Shown here: positions 31,875-32,591 of the stretch, piece by piece
Numbering within the stretch: the stretch's first letter is position 1
Layout of the letters: each line of letters starts with the position of its first letter
Source of the DNA: Bacteroidota bacterium
GTDB lineage: Bacteria; Bacteroidota; Bacteroidia; Palsa-965
Direction: 5' to 3'
NCBI GenBank assembly: GCA_003153435.1
Contig: PLYR01000128.1
Coordinates: 1-32,591, forward strand
Length of the DNA stretch: 32,591 nucleotides
Translations under genes and position numbers: made by a program
The notes under the pieces: generated by a model
Told to the model about the DNA's origin: nothing
Seen by the model: only the letters and a program-made list of their open reading frames with translations
The model's database searches: none

Positions 31875-32591
31875 AAACTTTCGGGTCACCACCTTGGAAC
31901 CGTCTCTGAGTGTAAGTATATATAAACCAGTTGGAAGTGAAGTCATCAGCTTTTGTTCATTCTCCCCACGATGAATGTTGGTCAGGAGATTTGTAGTGAT
32001 CAAGGAACCTTGCATATTATAGATATCGGCCTGTACCGGGCTTTCTTGTTCGGTATAAAAATGAAACGATGAGCCGTTTTTATCGGAGAAAACAGTAAGG
32101 TTGCTTATAAAAGGGCAGTTCACTACCACTGTTCCACTATACTTGAAGTTTCCGTTATAATCTGTCTGTTTCAAACGGTAGTAGGAGGTCCCTGGGAGCG
32201 GGTTATTATCGATTAGGGAATAATCAAGGGGTTCTGAGCTGTTGCCAGCCCCGGGTACTGTTCCTAGTACCACATAGTTCATTCCATCCTCAGATCGTTC
32301 CACGGTAAAGAAATTATTGTTCGTTTCGGAGGAGGTAGTCCATGCAACACGCACATCGCTTTTCTCTTTCCTGTAATTCGCGCTATAGCTTTTCAGCTCT
32401 ATGGGCAAGTCTGCAACACCACAAAGGTGAAGGTAACCCGCAACTCCGGAGGTATTAGCTGCCATGGTCCACTGAAAGTTGTACGTGCCGGCTACAGAAG
32501 GATAGGCTGCATCTGCGCCTACATATGGAAGGGTATAGGGTGAAACGAATGGATCCTGAAAAACATCGTTAAATGCAGGAGCAGAAGCATC
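31863..32591 (-). CDS. T9SS type A sorting-domain cargo protein, C-terminal fragment
   Basis: The reading frame is open to the right edge of the window, so at least 242 residues are visible and the N-terminus with its signal peptide is missing. An internal ATG at 32465 is not the start: codons upstream (FNDVFQDPFVSPYTLPYVG, then YPSVAGTYNFQWTM) continue in frame. A domain of the kind seen before many T9SS tails follows: LPIELKSYSANYRKE, VAWTTSSETNNNFFTVERSEDGMNY, GTSYYRLKQTDYNGNFKYSG. The last 75 residues are a type A sorting domain: VFSDKNGSSFHFYTEQ, VQADIYNMQGSLI, LPTGLYILTLRDGSKVVTRKFLSQ. The protein is exported by T9SS and held at the surface; its catalytic or binding part lies outside the window. 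Confidence 0.92.
   Translation of the reverse strand, partial: DASAPAFNDVFQDPFVSPYTLPYVGADAAYPSVAGTYNFQWTMAANTSGVAGYLHLCGVADLPIELKSYSANYRKEKSDVRVAWTTSSETNNNFFTVERSEDGMNYVVLGTVPGAGNSSEPLDYSLIDNNPLPGTSYYRLKQTDYNGNFKYSGTVVVNCPFISNLTVFSDKNGSSFHFYTEQESPVQADIYNMQGSLITTNLLTNIHRGENEQKLMTSLPTGLYILTLRDGSKVVTRKFLSQ

Noticed and set aside
1-32591. CRISPR arrays, tRNA genes, insertion sequences, prophage
   Set aside because: No regularly spaced repeats, cloverleaf-like sequences, transposase or phage motifs were found when reading the window.

Overview
The window looks like a chromosomal segment of a Bacteroidota bacterium, probably of the Sphingobacteriia/Chitinophagia/Saprospiria kind. The evidence is a PorP/SprF protein, both type A and type B (CHU_C) sorting domains of the type IX secretion system (T9SS), TonB-linked barrels with carboxypeptidase-like N-termini, and promoter boxes of the Bacteroidota form TAnnTTTG. 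No tRNA, rRNA, CRISPR array, insertion sequence or phage gene was seen. The order of genes suggests ordinary chromosome with several accessory operons. No gene-free stretch exceeds about 300 bases; the longest (31564-31862) holds a promoter box and a near-repeat.

Layout. (1) 1-3334, minus strand: a tightly overlapping operon read as TPR lipid-free secreted protein, a miniature SprB-like protein (one SprB-type repeat plus CHU_C domain), a PorP/SprF barrel, a cysteine-cluster protein and the start of mtgA (peptidoglycan glycosyltransferase). (2) 3446-5677: purL. (3) 5862-14824, plus strand: a polytopic membrane protein; then a compact permease-SDR-amidohydrolase unit; then a small barrel and an M3 peptidase. 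(4) 14847-18153, minus strand: a small envelope protein and a triple-GAF SpoIIE/PP2C phosphatase. (5) 18319-22185, plus strand: an FKBP lipoprotein, a barrel and a TonB-linked barrel receptor. (6) 22188-24956, minus strand: a putative copper-related operon made of a CNGKC small protein, a Met/His-rich outer-membrane protein, an MbnP-family lipoprotein and a small c-type-cytochrome-like lipoprotein, behind an almost ideal promoter. (7) 25020-26014: an Sfp-type phosphopantetheinyl transferase and a small helical secreted protein, separated by a large REP-like dyad. (8) 26148-31563, minus strand: a signalling operon with a SiaC-family phosphoprotein, a SiaB-family kinase, a giant two-propeller/Y_Y_Y/PP2C phosphatase and a coiled-coil envelope protein. 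(9) 31863-32591: the C-terminal part of a T9SS type A cargo.

The most interesting units are the SiaB/SiaC partner-switch operon whose phosphatase is fused to a periplasmic Reg_prop double propeller and which has no diguanylate cyclase beside it, and the MbnP/Met-rich/CNGKC operon with its leaderless-looking promoter and a terminator-like hairpin buried in a lipoprotein signal sequence.
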